Origin: Arcicella lustrica
GTDB lineage: Bacteria > Bacteroidota > Bacteroidia > Cytophagales > Spirosomataceae
Direction: 5' to 3'
Assembly (NCBI RefSeq): GCF_034930985.1
Contig: NZ_JAYGIM010000009.1
Span: forward strand, 256,001 to 320,000
Length of the DNA stretch: 64,000 nucleotides
In this document: one piece after another, positions 42,505 to 50,977 of the stretch
Position numbering within the stretch: position 1 is the stretch's first letter
How the letters are laid out: the number at the start of each line of letters is the position of its first letter
Position numbers and translations under genes: made by a program
The notes under the pieces: generated by a model
What the model saw: the letters and a program-made list of their open reading frames with translations, nothing else
Database searches by the model: none
What the model was told of the DNA's origin: nothing

Positions 42505-42512
42505 TATCTTTG
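42505..42512 (+). promoter_or_regulatory. -7 element (TATCTTTG) of the phosphotransferase gene
   Basis: Exact TAnnTTTG, 27 bases before the ATG at 42539. It supports that start over the longer frame beginning at 42458. Confidence 0.55.
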
Positions 42513-42538
42513 CATCCTTTTTTCAAAATACGTCAACA

Positions 42539-43540
42539 ATGAACACAATTTTTCCGACCCAATATTCTACTGTTTCTACCAAAGCGCTAGAACGATTTTT
42601 GAATGAACAATACAGTTTTAAAGAAATGTCGTGTCGTTTGCTAATTCGAAATGTAAGTGATACTTACTTGTTAGAAGGTGAATCGGAGAAACACATCTTT
42701 AAAATTTATAGAAATACGCATAGGAGTCTGCCTGAAATTCAAGCTGAAGTTGAATTATTACATCATTTAAAACAGCAAGGAGCGAAAGTAGCTTTTCCTA
42801 TTTTTGATAAACAGGGAAATGATATTCAATCATTTAATGTGGCAGAAGGCATTAGATATGGAGTTTTGTTTACTTATGCTTTAGGAAAACCAGTTTATGA
42901 TTTAAATGAACCCCAATTGCTGACTGTAGGGCGTGAAATGGCGATAAATCATAACATTAGCTCAAATGTAACATTAAGTCATTTAAGAGAGACGCTAGAT
43001 ATCAATACTACATTACTGACGCCTTTAGACGTAATTAAGCCAGCTTTTAAAGATTTGCCAGAAGAATACGAGTATTTAAGAGCAACAAGCTTTAAAGTAA
43101 TCGAAAAACTAAATGAGTTTGATACTACGAAATTTAGTTATGGCTATTGTCATTATGATTATTTACCCAAAAATTTCCATTTTGATGAAAACGCCAATAT
43201 TACTTTTTTTGATTTCGATTTTGCTTCAAAAGGCTTCTTAGTCAATGATGTCATGACTTTTTTTGTACATTTTTTCTTTCACGTACATTTTAAAGCCATT
43301 ACTCAAGAACAAGCCGATAAAGATTTTGATACTTTTTTGAAGGGTTACCGAGAGAACAGAGAATTGTCGGATGAAGAAATTGCTACAATTCCTTACTTAG
43401 GATTTATGTTTTGGATGTATTACTTCAAATTTCAATTTGAGCATTTTGAAGATTGGTCGAACTACTTTTTTACACCAAGATTTATCAAGGAAAGAGTAAC
43501 ACTCATTAGGAAATGGACAGATTTGTATTGCAAGTTTTAA
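42539..43540 (+). CDS. APH/choline-kinase-like phosphotransferase
   Basis: 333 residues, aminoglycoside phosphotransferase superfamily. Nucleotide Lys in EKHIFKIYRN, catalytic loop CHYDYLPKNFHFD (HxDxxxxN) near residue 204, metal site ITFFDFDFASKGF. The C-terminal part contains several aromatic helices (FFVHFFFHVHFK). Such proteins in Bacteroidota act on homoserine, choline-like or sugar substrates; nothing here points to antibiotic resistance. Monocistronic with terminator. Confidence 0.82.
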   Translation: MNTIFPTQYSTVSTKALERFLNEQYSFKEMSCRLLIRNVSDTYLLEGESEKHIFKIYRNTHRSLPEIQAEVELLHHLKQQGAKVAFPIFDKQGNDIQSFNVAEGIRYGVLFTYALGKPVYDLNEPQLLTVGREMAINHNISSNVTLSHLRETLDINTTLLTPLDVIKPAFKDLPEEYEYLRATSFKVIEKLNEFDTTKFSYGYCHYDYLPKNFHFDENANITFFDFDFASKGFLVNDVMTFFVHFFFHVHFKAITQEQADKDFDTFLKGYRENRELSDEEIATIPYLGFMFWMYYFKFQFEHFEDWSNYFFTPRFIKERVTLIRKWTDLYCKF

Positions 43541-43590
43541 AATTATCTTGGAAAAAAGGTTTTTACTGCTCCTTTTTCCAAGATATAATT
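43541..43590. terminator. Bidirectional terminator
   Basis: AATTATCTTGGAAAAAAGG pairs with CCTTTTTCCAAGATATAATT, with one bulge or so; lies between convergent genes. Confidence 0.75.
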
Positions 43591-43591
43591 C

Positions 43592-43891
43592 CTACAAAAT
43601 TTCTCTAATCGCTTGTTTAGCTTTCACTAAAGTAATCATTCCTGTATGGCGCCACTTTTGTTTGCCTTTTTTGAAAGCAATCAAAGTTGGTACAGCGGTG
43701 ATATTATATTTTTTTCTCAAAGCTGGATTTTTATCAATGTCAATTTTTATAATTGAGATTTCTTCATCCAATTCATCCACCAATTGACTTAAAATCGGTG
43801 TTATTTTCTTGCAAGGCACACACCATTCTGCTGAAAAGTCAATTATTACTGGAGTTGATGAAGCAATTAATTCTTCGAAAGTACCTGTCAT
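43592..43891 (-). CDS. Thioredoxin-like protein (WCVPC)
   Basis: 99 residues, thioredoxin fold. Active site DFSAEWCVPCKKITP at about 18-32 has Val in place of the usual Gly between the cysteines, which normally shifts redox potential. Cis-Pro in ITAVPTLIAFKKGK. No signal peptide, so cytosolic. It is separate from the canonical trxA at 14441. Confidence 0.9.
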   Translation of the reverse strand: MTGTFEELIASSTPVIIDFSAEWCVPCKKITPILSQLVDELDEEISIIKIDIDKNPALRKKYNITAVPTLIAFKKGKQKWRHTGMITLVKAKQAIREIL

Positions 43892-44090
43892 TTTATTTTA
43901 ATATTTGATGATTCTGAATTAATAAACAGCTTTTTAAATAGCTATAGTTCATTATGTCAATAAATTTAATGAGTTGCTACAAAATTATTGGATACTCATA
44001 TTTTATTCATTGAACTAGTTCAAGAAAATAGGAATCATTTTTTGTTTAGAAATAAATTTAAAAATAAATCAAGCAATATTTTGTTTTTAA

Positions 44091-44106
44091 TATACCGATT
44101 GGTATA
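44091..44106. promoter_or_regulatory. TetR-type palindrome upstream of tetR
   Basis: TATACCGATTGGTATA, a perfect inverted repeat around GATT. An identical copy lies at 44819-44834 in front of the SDR gene. A weaker relative (ATACCGAAAAGTAT, 44172-44185) lies just before the tetR start codon. Confidence 0.8.
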
Positions 44107-44191
44107 TTTGTGTCATCAATTAAAAAATAAAGAAAAAGCAAAGCTGATTTGTTTATTTTTTATCGAATGAAATACCGAAAAGTATATAGCC

Positions 44192-44794
44192 ATGACTTTT
44201 ATTCCAAGATCAGAAAAAACTCGTCAGTTTATTATTGAAACCACAGCAAGCCTTTTTAATAAGAAAGGTTATGCTGGTACTTCAATGTCGGATTTAACAG
44301 AAGCGACAAAACTTACCAAAGGAAGTATTTATGGAAATTTTGAAAATAAAGAAGATGTAGCTTTAGCAGCTTTTGAATATAATCTTGCTCAAAGAAATCA
44401 ATTGATTACTAAAAAAATGAATGAAGCAAAAAGCTATTATGATAAATTAATGGTTTTGCCTATGATTTATGCTAGTTCAGAAATGTCAATATTTCTTGAA
44501 GAAGGCGGTTGCCCTTTATTAAATACAGGTATTGAGGCCGACGATGCTAATGAATTGTTTAGAATACAAGTAACAGAAGGAGTAACAAACTGGAAACAGT
44601 CTTTAGAAAATATTATTAAAGGAGGAATTGAAGCCCAAGAATTTAAGGCTGAAACTGAAATAAGTAAAACAGCTACATCAATCATCGCTTTAATACAAGG
44701 TGGAGTTTTCTTGTCAAAGACGACTAAAAATCCATTATTGTTGAATCAATCTTTAGAAACTGTAAAAGAAATTATTCAAAAAATAACCTTGTAA
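44192..44794 (+). CDS. TetR/AcrR family repressor
   Basis: 200 residues. Textbook TetR_N domain: TRQFIIETTASLFNKKGYAG, TSMSDLTEATKLTKGSIYGNF, at about 7-50. The C-terminal domain resembles the TetR_C group of YxaF/LmrA regulators (CPLLNTGIEADDANELF). It is flanked by two identical 16-bp palindromes, one before itself and one before the next gene, an SDR oxidoreductase. It presumably represses both. Confidence 0.92.
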   Translation: MTFIPRSEKTRQFIIETTASLFNKKGYAGTSMSDLTEATKLTKGSIYGNFENKEDVALAAFEYNLAQRNQLITKKMNEAKSYYDKLMVLPMIYASSEMSIFLEEGGCPLLNTGIEADDANELFRIQVTEGVTNWKQSLENIIKGGIEAQEFKAETEISKTATSIIALIQGGVFLSKTTKNPLLLNQSLETVKEIIQKITL

Positions 44795-44818
44795 AAAGGT
44801 ATTTTTTTTGAATATAAA

Positions 44819-44834
44819 TATACCGATTGGTATA
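44819..44834. promoter_or_regulatory. TetR-type palindrome upstream of the SDR gene
   Basis: Second identical TATACCGATTGGTATA, 37 bases before the SDR start codon. Confidence 0.8.
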
Positions 44835-44871
44835 TGATAAATAAAAAAGAATAATTAAAAATCAAAAAACA

Positions 44872-45612
44872 ATGAAAACGCAAAACAACACAATTTTGAT
44901 TACTGGTGGTAGTGCTGGTATTGGCTTTGAAATGGCTAAATTATTTTCTCAAAATGGAAATAAAGTAATTATAACAGGTAGAAATGCAGATCGTTTAGCA
45001 AAAGCCGCTGCTCAATTAGAAAATGTAACATCTATCGTTTCTGATGTGACAAATGCTGAAGATACTGCACAATTGGTTGATGTACTGAAAAAAGATTTTC
45101 CTAGTTTGAACATCGTTATAAATAATGCTGGCTTCGCTCATGTATATAATTTGATTGATATTGAAGTAGAAGCTTTTCAAAAAGCACAAGAAGAAATCGT
45201 TACCAACTATTTATCCATTGTCAGATTAAATGAAAAGTTATTGCCACTCTTAAAACAAAATGAGAGTTCAGCCATTGTCAATGTATCTTCAATTGTATCT
45301 TTTGCACCAGCTTTGTCTATCCCAACTTATTCTAGTTCTAAAGCAGCTTTGCATTCGTATAGCCAAATTTTACGTTTTGCATTGGCCAAATCAACTAATG
45401 TAAAAGTATTTGAATTGATGCCTCCTTTGGTTGATACAGATTTTTCAAGTGAAATTGGTGGAAATAATGGTATCAAACCTAATGTAGTTGCAGAAAGATT
45501 ATTTGAAGGCTTAGCAAACGATGAGTTTGAAATTCATGTGGGCTTTACAGAAGACTTTTACAAACTCTATCTTTCTTCTCCAGAAAAAGCCTTAGAAGCA
45601 TTGAATTCATAA
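44872..45612 (+). CDS. SDR family oxidoreductase (DltE-like)
   Basis: 246 residues, NAD(P)-dependent. TILITGGSAGIGFEMAKLF at about 7-25, IVINNAGFAHVYN, catalytic Ser in VNVSSIVSFAP, YSSSK in IPTYSSSKAALHSY. All catalytic residues present. Similar in layout to DltE/YvrD-type SDRs. Controlled by the upstream TetR, judging from the shared palindrome; it may be induced by a small-molecule ligand. Confidence 0.9.
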   Translation: MKTQNNTILITGGSAGIGFEMAKLFSQNGNKVIITGRNADRLAKAAAQLENVTSIVSDVTNAEDTAQLVDVLKKDFPSLNIVINNAGFAHVYNLIDIEVEAFQKAQEEIVTNYLSIVRLNEKLLPLLKQNESSAIVNVSSIVSFAPALSIPTYSSSKAALHSYSQILRFALAKSTNVKVFELMPPLVDTDFSSEIGGNNGIKPNVVAERLFEGLANDEFEIHVGFTEDFYKLYLSSPEKALEALNS

Positions 45613-45620
45613 AAAGCTTG

Positions 45621-45656
45621 AAACTGGTTGTATTGGATGAAATGCAACCAGTTTTT
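45621..45656. terminator. Bidirectional terminator
   Basis: AAACTGGTTG / CAACCAGTTT arms with a 14-base loop, between convergent SDR and HxlR genes; the right arm ends at the HxlR stop codon. Confidence 0.8.
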
Positions 45657-46026
45657 ATGACATAATTCTTTTACGATGCTCAATTCCCCAACTTATCATT
45701 TCGGCGATTAATGCATTCAATGTTTTTCCGTACTCTGTGATTTCATATTCAACAGTTATGGGCTTGGTATCGCAAACAGTTCTGGTAACGAGCTGATTAC
45801 TTTCAAGCGTTTGGAGTTCTTTTGAAAGCATTTTTGAACCTATTCCTTCAACATTTCTTAATAAATCCATAAAGCGTTTTTTGCCGTCAAAACTCAATGT
45901 AGCAATAATTTGGATTTTCCATTTTCCGCTAAGTAACTCCATCACATCTCTTGCTGCTAAGATGCCCTGAGTATGATCTCCCTCGCAATTTCTTTCAATG
46001 ATTTCTTGTGCTTTGTCTTTATCCAT
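45655..46026 (-). CDS. HxlR family transcriptional regulator
   Basis: 123 residues. The winged-helix HxlR pattern is clear: DVMELLSGKWKIQIIATLSF, KRFMDLLRNVEGIGSKMLSKEL, then VTRTVCDTKPITVEYEITEYG. It contains a Cys near the N terminus (ERNCEGD), as in thiol-sensing members such as HypR, and another in TVCDTKP. Divergent from the DoxX gene, its likely target. Confidence 0.92.
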   Translation of the reverse strand: MDKDKAQEIIERNCEGDHTQGILAARDVMELLSGKWKIQIIATLSFDGKKRFMDLLRNVEGIGSKMLSKELQTLESNQLVTRTVCDTKPITVEYEITEYGKTLNALIAEMISWGIEHRKRIMS

Positions 46027-46172
46027 TTTCTTATTTTAAGTTGATGTAAAATTACTGTCTTTGATTTCTCCGAAAGCTATTAGTTTACTCAAAGAAACTA
46101 CTTTCCTTCAGTAAACTGATAGCAATTTGAGGGAAATTTTAGCAGAATTTTGTCGAAACAAATTTTAAATCA

Positions 46173-46529
46173 ATGAAAAAAGAAAAAATAATTTATTGGA
46201 TAAGTACTGGTCTAGTAGCAGCAGGAATGTTGATGAGCAGTTTTATGTATTTAAGTAAGAATCCAGAATTGTTGGAGAATTTTAAACAATTAGGCTTTCC
46301 AGCCTTTTTTATTCCGATGTTAGGGATTGCCAAATTATTAGGTGCTATTAGTTTAGTGAATCCGTGGATTGAAAAACTGAAAGAATGGGCTTATGCAGGT
46401 TTTACATTTACTTTTATTGGAGCTATATGGACACATATTGCAACGAATACGCCATTTATTCCTGCACTTGTGTTGTTAGTAATTTTGGCGATTTCTTACT
46501 TTTTTAATGGTAAAATTGAAAAAGCATAA
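46173..46529 (+). CDS. DoxX family membrane protein
   Basis: 118 residues with four predicted transmembrane helices (starting about 8, 42, 74 and 95): WISTGLVAAGMLMSSFMYLS, FPAFFIPMLGIAKLLGAISL, AYAGFTFTFIGAIWTHIA and FIPALVLLVILAISYFF. DoxX-like proteins are linked to redox or quinone metabolism, but individual roles are poorly known. HxlR regulator is divergently encoded next to it. Confidence 0.88.
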   Translation: MKKEKIIYWISTGLVAAGMLMSSFMYLSKNPELLENFKQLGFPAFFIPMLGIAKLLGAISLVNPWIEKLKEWAYAGFTFTFIGAIWTHIATNTPFIPALVLLVILAISYFFNGKIEKA

Positions 46530-46554
46530 TTGTAACCTAATCTTATCAGCAATA

Positions 46555-46585
46555 AAAAATCCCAAGTTGTTAGCTTGGGATTTTT
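46555..46585. terminator. Bidirectional terminator
   Basis: AAAAATCCCAAG / CTTGGGATTTTT arms, 7-base loop, between convergent DoxX and M1 peptidase genes. Confidence 0.92.
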
Positions 46586-46614
46586 ATTTAATCATAAATA
46601 ACTAACAATTTACA

Positions 46615-48957
46615 CTAGTTTTTCGCACCTTGAACTGCACTAGCTTTTTGCTGTTGCATTGGGTTTGGCTGCGACTGGCGACTTTGTTTGAATACTTGAA
46701 AACGAGTAGGTTCTTCTGGTTCTCTTGGAAAAACATTGCTTTTTGTATCAATATCAGCAATTTCGAAGAATGGATCTAAAACCCACTTAGTTACTTTTTT
46801 GTCTGTAGGAATTACTTTTTTAATTTCCTTATCATTCAAACGCCAAATTTCAGCAGGGTATCTGAATACTTCGCTTGTGCCATCTTCATAATTTGCTTTT
46901 ACAATGACTGGCATTGGTAAACCACCTACATTTTTCACGTTCAATACATAGAAGTTTTTATTTCCTTGCACCAAAGCTTTTTCTTCTTCATTGAGTCCTG
47001 CAATGGTTTGTTCGAATTTCTTCTTATCAGCTTCGCTTGTCGCAAATTTGTCATAAGTGTTATAGAAGTCTCTCATATCAGGATTTTCTTCTACTACCGT
47101 CTTAGGAATATCTGTTTTGTTACGAATATTACTCATCGTTTGGCGTTTAGCTTGATCTTCAGCTTTTGCTTTTTCGTTTTTCTTTTCTGGAGAAACGTTG
47201 TCAATACCAAACCACTCTACATTTTCTAAAGATAAATCCACAGGTTCAACACCATAGAACCAACCTTTCCAGAACCAATCTAAATCAACACCTGAAGCAT
47301 CTTCCATGGTACGGAAGAAATCTTGTGGAGTTGGATGCTTGAATGCCCAACGGCGTGCATATTCTTTGAAGGCTGCATCAAACAATTCTCTTCCCATTAC
47401 TGTCTCACGCAAGATATTTAAAGCTGTTGCAGGCTTTGTATATGCGTTTGGTCCGAATGCCATGATATTATCCGAGCTCGACATAATCGCTACTTGTTGG
47501 CTTTTGTCAGTTTTCATGTAAGGAACAATGTCTTGAGGTTCACCCGAAGCATCAAAATTTCTGTCCCATTCTTTTTCTGCCAATTGTTCACAGAAAGTAT
47601 TTAAGCCTTCATCCATCCATGACCATTGTCTTTCATCTGAATTGACAATCATTGGAAAGAAGTTATGACCTACTTCATGAATTACTACACCAATTAAGAA
47701 ATCTTTTGTTCCTTGTGAATAAGTACCATCAGCTTCTGGTCTTGCGCCGTTGAATGAAATCATCGGATACTCCATTCCACCAACTGGACCATGAACTGAT
47801 TGTGCTACTGGATAAGGATAAGCAATTGTTCTTTTTGAATATGAACGAAGTGTATGCGCTACTAACATCGTAGAGTACTGTCCCCAAAGTGGATTAGCTT
47901 CTTTTGGATAAGCTGACATCGCCCATACTTTCTTGCCTTCAATATTTACTTGCATGGCATCCCAAATAAATTTTCTTGAACCTGCAAAAGCAAAATCTCT
48001 TACATTTTGTGCTGCAAATACCCACGTTTTTTTACCTGTTGGTTTAGCTTTTTCAGCAGCAGTTGCTTCGTCTTGTGTTACGATTAATACTGGACGAGTA
48101 GCACTTTTTGCTTGTTCTAATCTTTTAGCTTGTGTTGCGCTGATTACTTGTGTTGCATTTTGTAATTCTCCTGTTCCTAGAATCACAAAATCATTTGGAG
48201 CAGTAATGCTTACTTTATAATCTCCGAAAGGAACAGTGAATTCTCCTTGTCCAAGGAATTGTTTGTGTTGCCAGCCATTTACATCATCATACACACACAT
48301 TCTTGGAAACCACTGAGCCAATTCATATAAATAGTTACCATCTTTTGGAAAGTACTCATAGCCACTTCTTGCACGTGTAGCAATCGCATCTGTAATGTTA
48401 AAATTCCAATCAATAGAGAAAGTGAACGAAGCACCAGATTTTAATGCAGCTGGTAAATCAATTCTCATCATGGTTTCATTGATGGTATATTTTAAAGCAT
48501 TACCAGCTTTGTCTTTTACGGCTGTTATGTTATAACCGTATTCCTTAGGGGTTACTCCTGAAACATTCCCTAATCTTGCAAAAGAAGTACCTCTGTCTGT
48601 TAAACTTGATGTTTGAGAAAGTTGGGCGATACCTCCTTTCTTAAAATTGTTTTGGTCTAACTGTACCCATAAGTAGCCTAATTCATCGGGCGAGAAATTT
48701 TTGTAGGTAATTACTTCCGAAGCGGTCATTGATTGATTTTGGTCGTTCAATTCTGCTTTAATTTCGTAATCGGCACGGTTTTGCCAATAACTTTTTCCGG
48801 GTGCACCTGATGCTGCTCTGTAGGCATTTGGCGTTGGTAGAATGTTTCCGAGTTGCTCGAAACGATTATTACCATTGAACTGACCTGCTTGTTGTGCTAT
48901 TGCTTGAATACTACAAGCAAGGAGCATCAAACAGGGAGATAGGAATCTTCTTGTCAT
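46615..48957 (-). CDS. M1 family metallopeptidase
   Basis: Exported gluzincin aminopeptidase, 780 residues. Sec signal (LSPCLMLLACSIQAIAQQ), N-terminal beta domain, then the zinc site VIHEVGHNFFP near 425 with the third ligand Glu about 20 residues later in WSWMDEGLNTFCEQ. The exopeptidase motif is degenerate (GPVGGMEYPMIS instead of GAMEN), as is common in Bacteroidota M1 proteins. The C terminus lacks a T9SS domain and ends in a Gln/Ala-rich tail. Divergent from the arsenosugar gene pair. Confidence 0.9.
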   Translation of the reverse strand: MTRRFLSPCLMLLACSIQAIAQQAGQFNGNNRFEQLGNILPTPNAYRAASGAPGKSYWQNRADYEIKAELNDQNQSMTASEVITYKNFSPDELGYLWVQLDQNNFKKGGIAQLSQTSSLTDRGTSFARLGNVSGVTPKEYGYNITAVKDKAGNALKYTINETMMRIDLPAALKSGASFTFSIDWNFNITDAIATRARSGYEYFPKDGNYLYELAQWFPRMCVYDDVNGWQHKQFLGQGEFTVPFGDYKVSITAPNDFVILGTGELQNATQVISATQAKRLEQAKSATRPVLIVTQDEATAAEKAKPTGKKTWVFAAQNVRDFAFAGSRKFIWDAMQVNIEGKKVWAMSAYPKEANPLWGQYSTMLVAHTLRSYSKRTIAYPYPVAQSVHGPVGGMEYPMISFNGARPEADGTYSQGTKDFLIGVVIHEVGHNFFPMIVNSDERQWSWMDEGLNTFCEQLAEKEWDRNFDASGEPQDIVPYMKTDKSQQVAIMSSSDNIMAFGPNAYTKPATALNILRETVMGRELFDAAFKEYARRWAFKHPTPQDFFRTMEDASGVDLDWFWKGWFYGVEPVDLSLENVEWFGIDNVSPEKKNEKAKAEDQAKRQTMSNIRNKTDIPKTVVEENPDMRDFYNTYDKFATSEADKKKFEQTIAGLNEEEKALVQGNKNFYVLNVKNVGGLPMPVIVKANYEDGTSEVFRYPAEIWRLNDKEIKKVIPTDKKVTKWVLDPFFEIADIDTKSNVFPREPEEPTRFQVFKQSRQSQPNPMQQQKASAVQGAKN

Positions 48958-49173
48958 GATTGATAGTTTGAGTTAATGAATAAAACTAACGAATTTAATG
49001 AAAAAAAGGCTTTATTCTTCACTTTTGGGATAATTGGTAGCATTTTCCAGCCTTGTGTCAACCTTGAATTGGGTTTTTACAATCAAGAAAATTCTTTATT
49101 CACTTGCATAATGAATTACCTTCTTTCGTTATTTGTCGTAATTTCGTTATTCAACAATAAAAAAAATCAAACG

Positions 49174-49506
49174 ATGGAAAACTATTATAATCCTGAAGAC
49201 CTTAAAAAATTTGGTAAGATAGGTGAGTTTCAAAAAGAATTAGCAGATAAGTTTTTTGATTATTATGGCGCTGTTTTCGCTGAAGGTGCTTTAACTGCTC
49301 GTGAGAAATCTCTGATTGCTTTAGCGGTTGCTCATGCTGTTCAATGTCCCTATTGTATTGATGCTTATACAACAGATACTTTAGAGAAAGGTTGTTCGGA
49401 AGCGGAAATGATGGAAGCTGTTCACGTTTCTGCTGCCATTCGTGGGGGAGCAAGTTTAGTACATGGTGTACAAATGATGAATAAAGCGAAAGAATTATCA
49501 ATGTAA
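49174..49506 (+). CDS. Arsenosugar-associated carboxymuconolactone decarboxylase family protein
   Basis: 110 residues from the ATG at 49174 (MENYYNPEDLKKFGKIGEF). The frame open to 48976 covers the intergenic region and was not used. AhpD-like fold with the CxxC pair in AHAVQCPYCIDAYTTDTLEKG and trailing His (AVHVSAAIRGG). This subtype is regularly encoded beside ArsS; here ArsS starts 6 bases after its stop, so they are cotranscribed. It may supply redox or hydroperoxidase support to the pathway; exact role unknown. Confidence 0.88.
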   Translation: MENYYNPEDLKKFGKIGEFQKELADKFFDYYGAVFAEGALTAREKSLIALAVAHAVQCPYCIDAYTTDTLEKGCSEAEMMEAVHVSAAIRGGASLVHGVQMMNKAKELSM

Positions 49507-49512
49507 TAAATT

Positions 49513-50559
49513 ATGAAGTCATTAAAAGCAAGTGGTCATCAGTTTGCTGAATCTTCTACTCAAATTCAAACACTTCATCAAGAGGTAGTTGATGTGTTAC
49601 AATTACCTACTTTTCAAGAAAAATTAGTAAAAGCTTCTCTTTTTCCTTTGAAAACCAAGAACATTGATACTTTACAGATTAATGTTGGGAAGATGTGTAA
49701 TCAAGTTTGTAAACATTGTCATGTAGATGCTGGGCCTGACCGTAAGGAAATCATGACTCAGGAAACGATGCAAGAATGTTTGGAAGCTTTAAAGCGTTCT
49801 AAAATTGAAATAGTCGATTTAACGGGTGGCGCTCCTGAAATGAACCCTCATTTTCGTTGGTTTGTAGAGGAAATTGCTAAACTCGGAAAGCATATTATCG
49901 TTCGTTGTAACCTTACTATTATTGTTGCAAATCCTAAATACAACGATTTACCTGATTTTTTTAAGCAACACCAAGTGGAGGTAATTAGCTCTTTGCCTTT
50001 TTATAACGCTGATAAAACCGACCGCCAGCGTGGACAAGGAGTTTTTGTTGATTCTATTAAAGCTTTGAAGTTACTGAATGCTGTTGGCTATGGAATTGAG
50101 GAGGGTTTAAAGCTTAATTTGGTTTATAATCCCAATGGTGCTTTTATGCCCGCTCCGCAAGAGAGTTTACAGAAACAATATAAACGTGCTTTGCTAAATG
50201 AATTCGGAATTGTATTTAACGATTTATACGCCATTACGAATGTTCCAGTGAGTAGATATTTAGATTACCTGATTACTTCTAAGAATTATGATGGTTACAT
50301 GGAAAAACTAATTAATGCCTTTAATCCTGTAGCGGCTGAAGGCGTAATGTGTCGCTCTATGATTTCTGTGGGTTGGGATGGCGCTCTTTATGATTGTGAT
50401 TTCAATCAAATGCTTGATTTATTGGTGAATACTCCTGTTAAACACATTCGTGATTTTGATATTGAGAAATTATCGCAACGTAATATCGTCGTCGGAGAAC
50501 ATTGTTACGCTTGTACGGCAGGAGCTGGCTCTAGTTGCGGAGGAAATACCATTCAATAA
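49513..50559 (+). CDS. arsS: Arsenosugar biosynthesis radical SAM protein ArsS
   Basis: Radical SAM enzyme of the Cys-rich C-terminal (DUF3641) type, 348 residues. Cluster cysteines are in GKMCNQVCKHCHVDAGPDR (CxxxCxxC at about 63-70), then VDLTGGAPEMNP as the SAM-binding segment. The C-terminal domain has MCRSMISVGWDGALYDCDFNQ and HCYACTAGAGSSCGG. Relatives of this family may carry selenocysteine in the C-terminal Cys-rich tail; here the codons are ordinary Cys. In the family it builds the dimethylarsinoyl-riboside from SAM and methylarsenicals. No arsM, arsR or phosphatase gene is visible nearby. Confidence 0.88.
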   Translation: MKSLKASGHQFAESSTQIQTLHQEVVDVLQLPTFQEKLVKASLFPLKTKNIDTLQINVGKMCNQVCKHCHVDAGPDRKEIMTQETMQECLEALKRSKIEIVDLTGGAPEMNPHFRWFVEEIAKLGKHIIVRCNLTIIVANPKYNDLPDFFKQHQVEVISSLPFYNADKTDRQRGQGVFVDSIKALKLLNAVGYGIEEGLKLNLVYNPNGAFMPAPQESLQKQYKRALLNEFGIVFNDLYAITNVPVSRYLDYLITSKNYDGYMEKLINAFNPVAAEGVMCRSMISVGWDGALYDCDFNQMLDLLVNTPVKHIRDFDIEKLSQRNIVVGEHCYACTAGAGSSCGGNTIQ

Positions 50560-50564
50560 GCTAC

Positions 50565-50870
50565 AGAATTTCTTTTTGGAGTAGTAGTATCTCTTTCTTG
50601 AGTAGCAATATTTCTTTTCTGAGTAGTGATATTTCTTTTCTGAGTAGTGATATTTCTTTTCTAAGTAGCGATATTTCTTTTCCGAGTAGTGATATTTCTT
50701 TTCTGAGTAATGATATTTCTTTTCTGAGTAGTGATATTTCTTTTCCGAGTAGTGGTATTTCTTTCTTGAGTAGTGATATTTCTTTTTGGAGTAGCTATAT
50801 CTCTTTTCAGAGTAGCAATATTTCTTTTCTGAGTAGCGATATTTCTTTCTTGAGTAGTAATATTTCTTTA
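50565..50870. repeat. 21-bp tandem array after arsS
   Basis: About 14-15 copies of a 21-base unit (AGTAGTGATATTTCTTTTCTG type), beginning 6 bases after the arsS stop. Variation is mostly single-base (GTG/GCA, TTC/TCC, CTG/TTG). An open frame across it (ISFLSSD heptads) begins inside arsS in another frame and is judged spurious. It would sit in the 3' untranslated part of the arsS transcript. Confidence 0.88.
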
Positions 50871-50891
50871 ACCAACAAGAGTGTTTAAATT

Positions 50892-50956
50892 AAACCTATA
50901 AGGATTTTGATGATTACCAGTTGATGGAATCTTTTAAAAGAAATCCTTATAGGTTT
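50892..50956. terminator. Hairpin between the 21-bp array and holA
   Basis: Fifteen-base perfect arms (50892-50906, 50942-50956) but a 35-base loop; marks the end of the arsS and holA transcripts. Confidence 0.65.
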
Positions 50957-50977
50957 TAGTATCAACTAATTAACTTC

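Noticed and set aside
42539..43540. Aminoglycoside resistance gene
   Set aside because: It shares the APH fold and HxDxxxxN loop, but there is no specific resistance-family signature and no mobile context; a metabolic kinase is more likely.
50535..50888. 117-residue ORF with ISFLSSD heptads
   Set aside because: Starts inside arsS in another frame and consists entirely of the 21-bp array.
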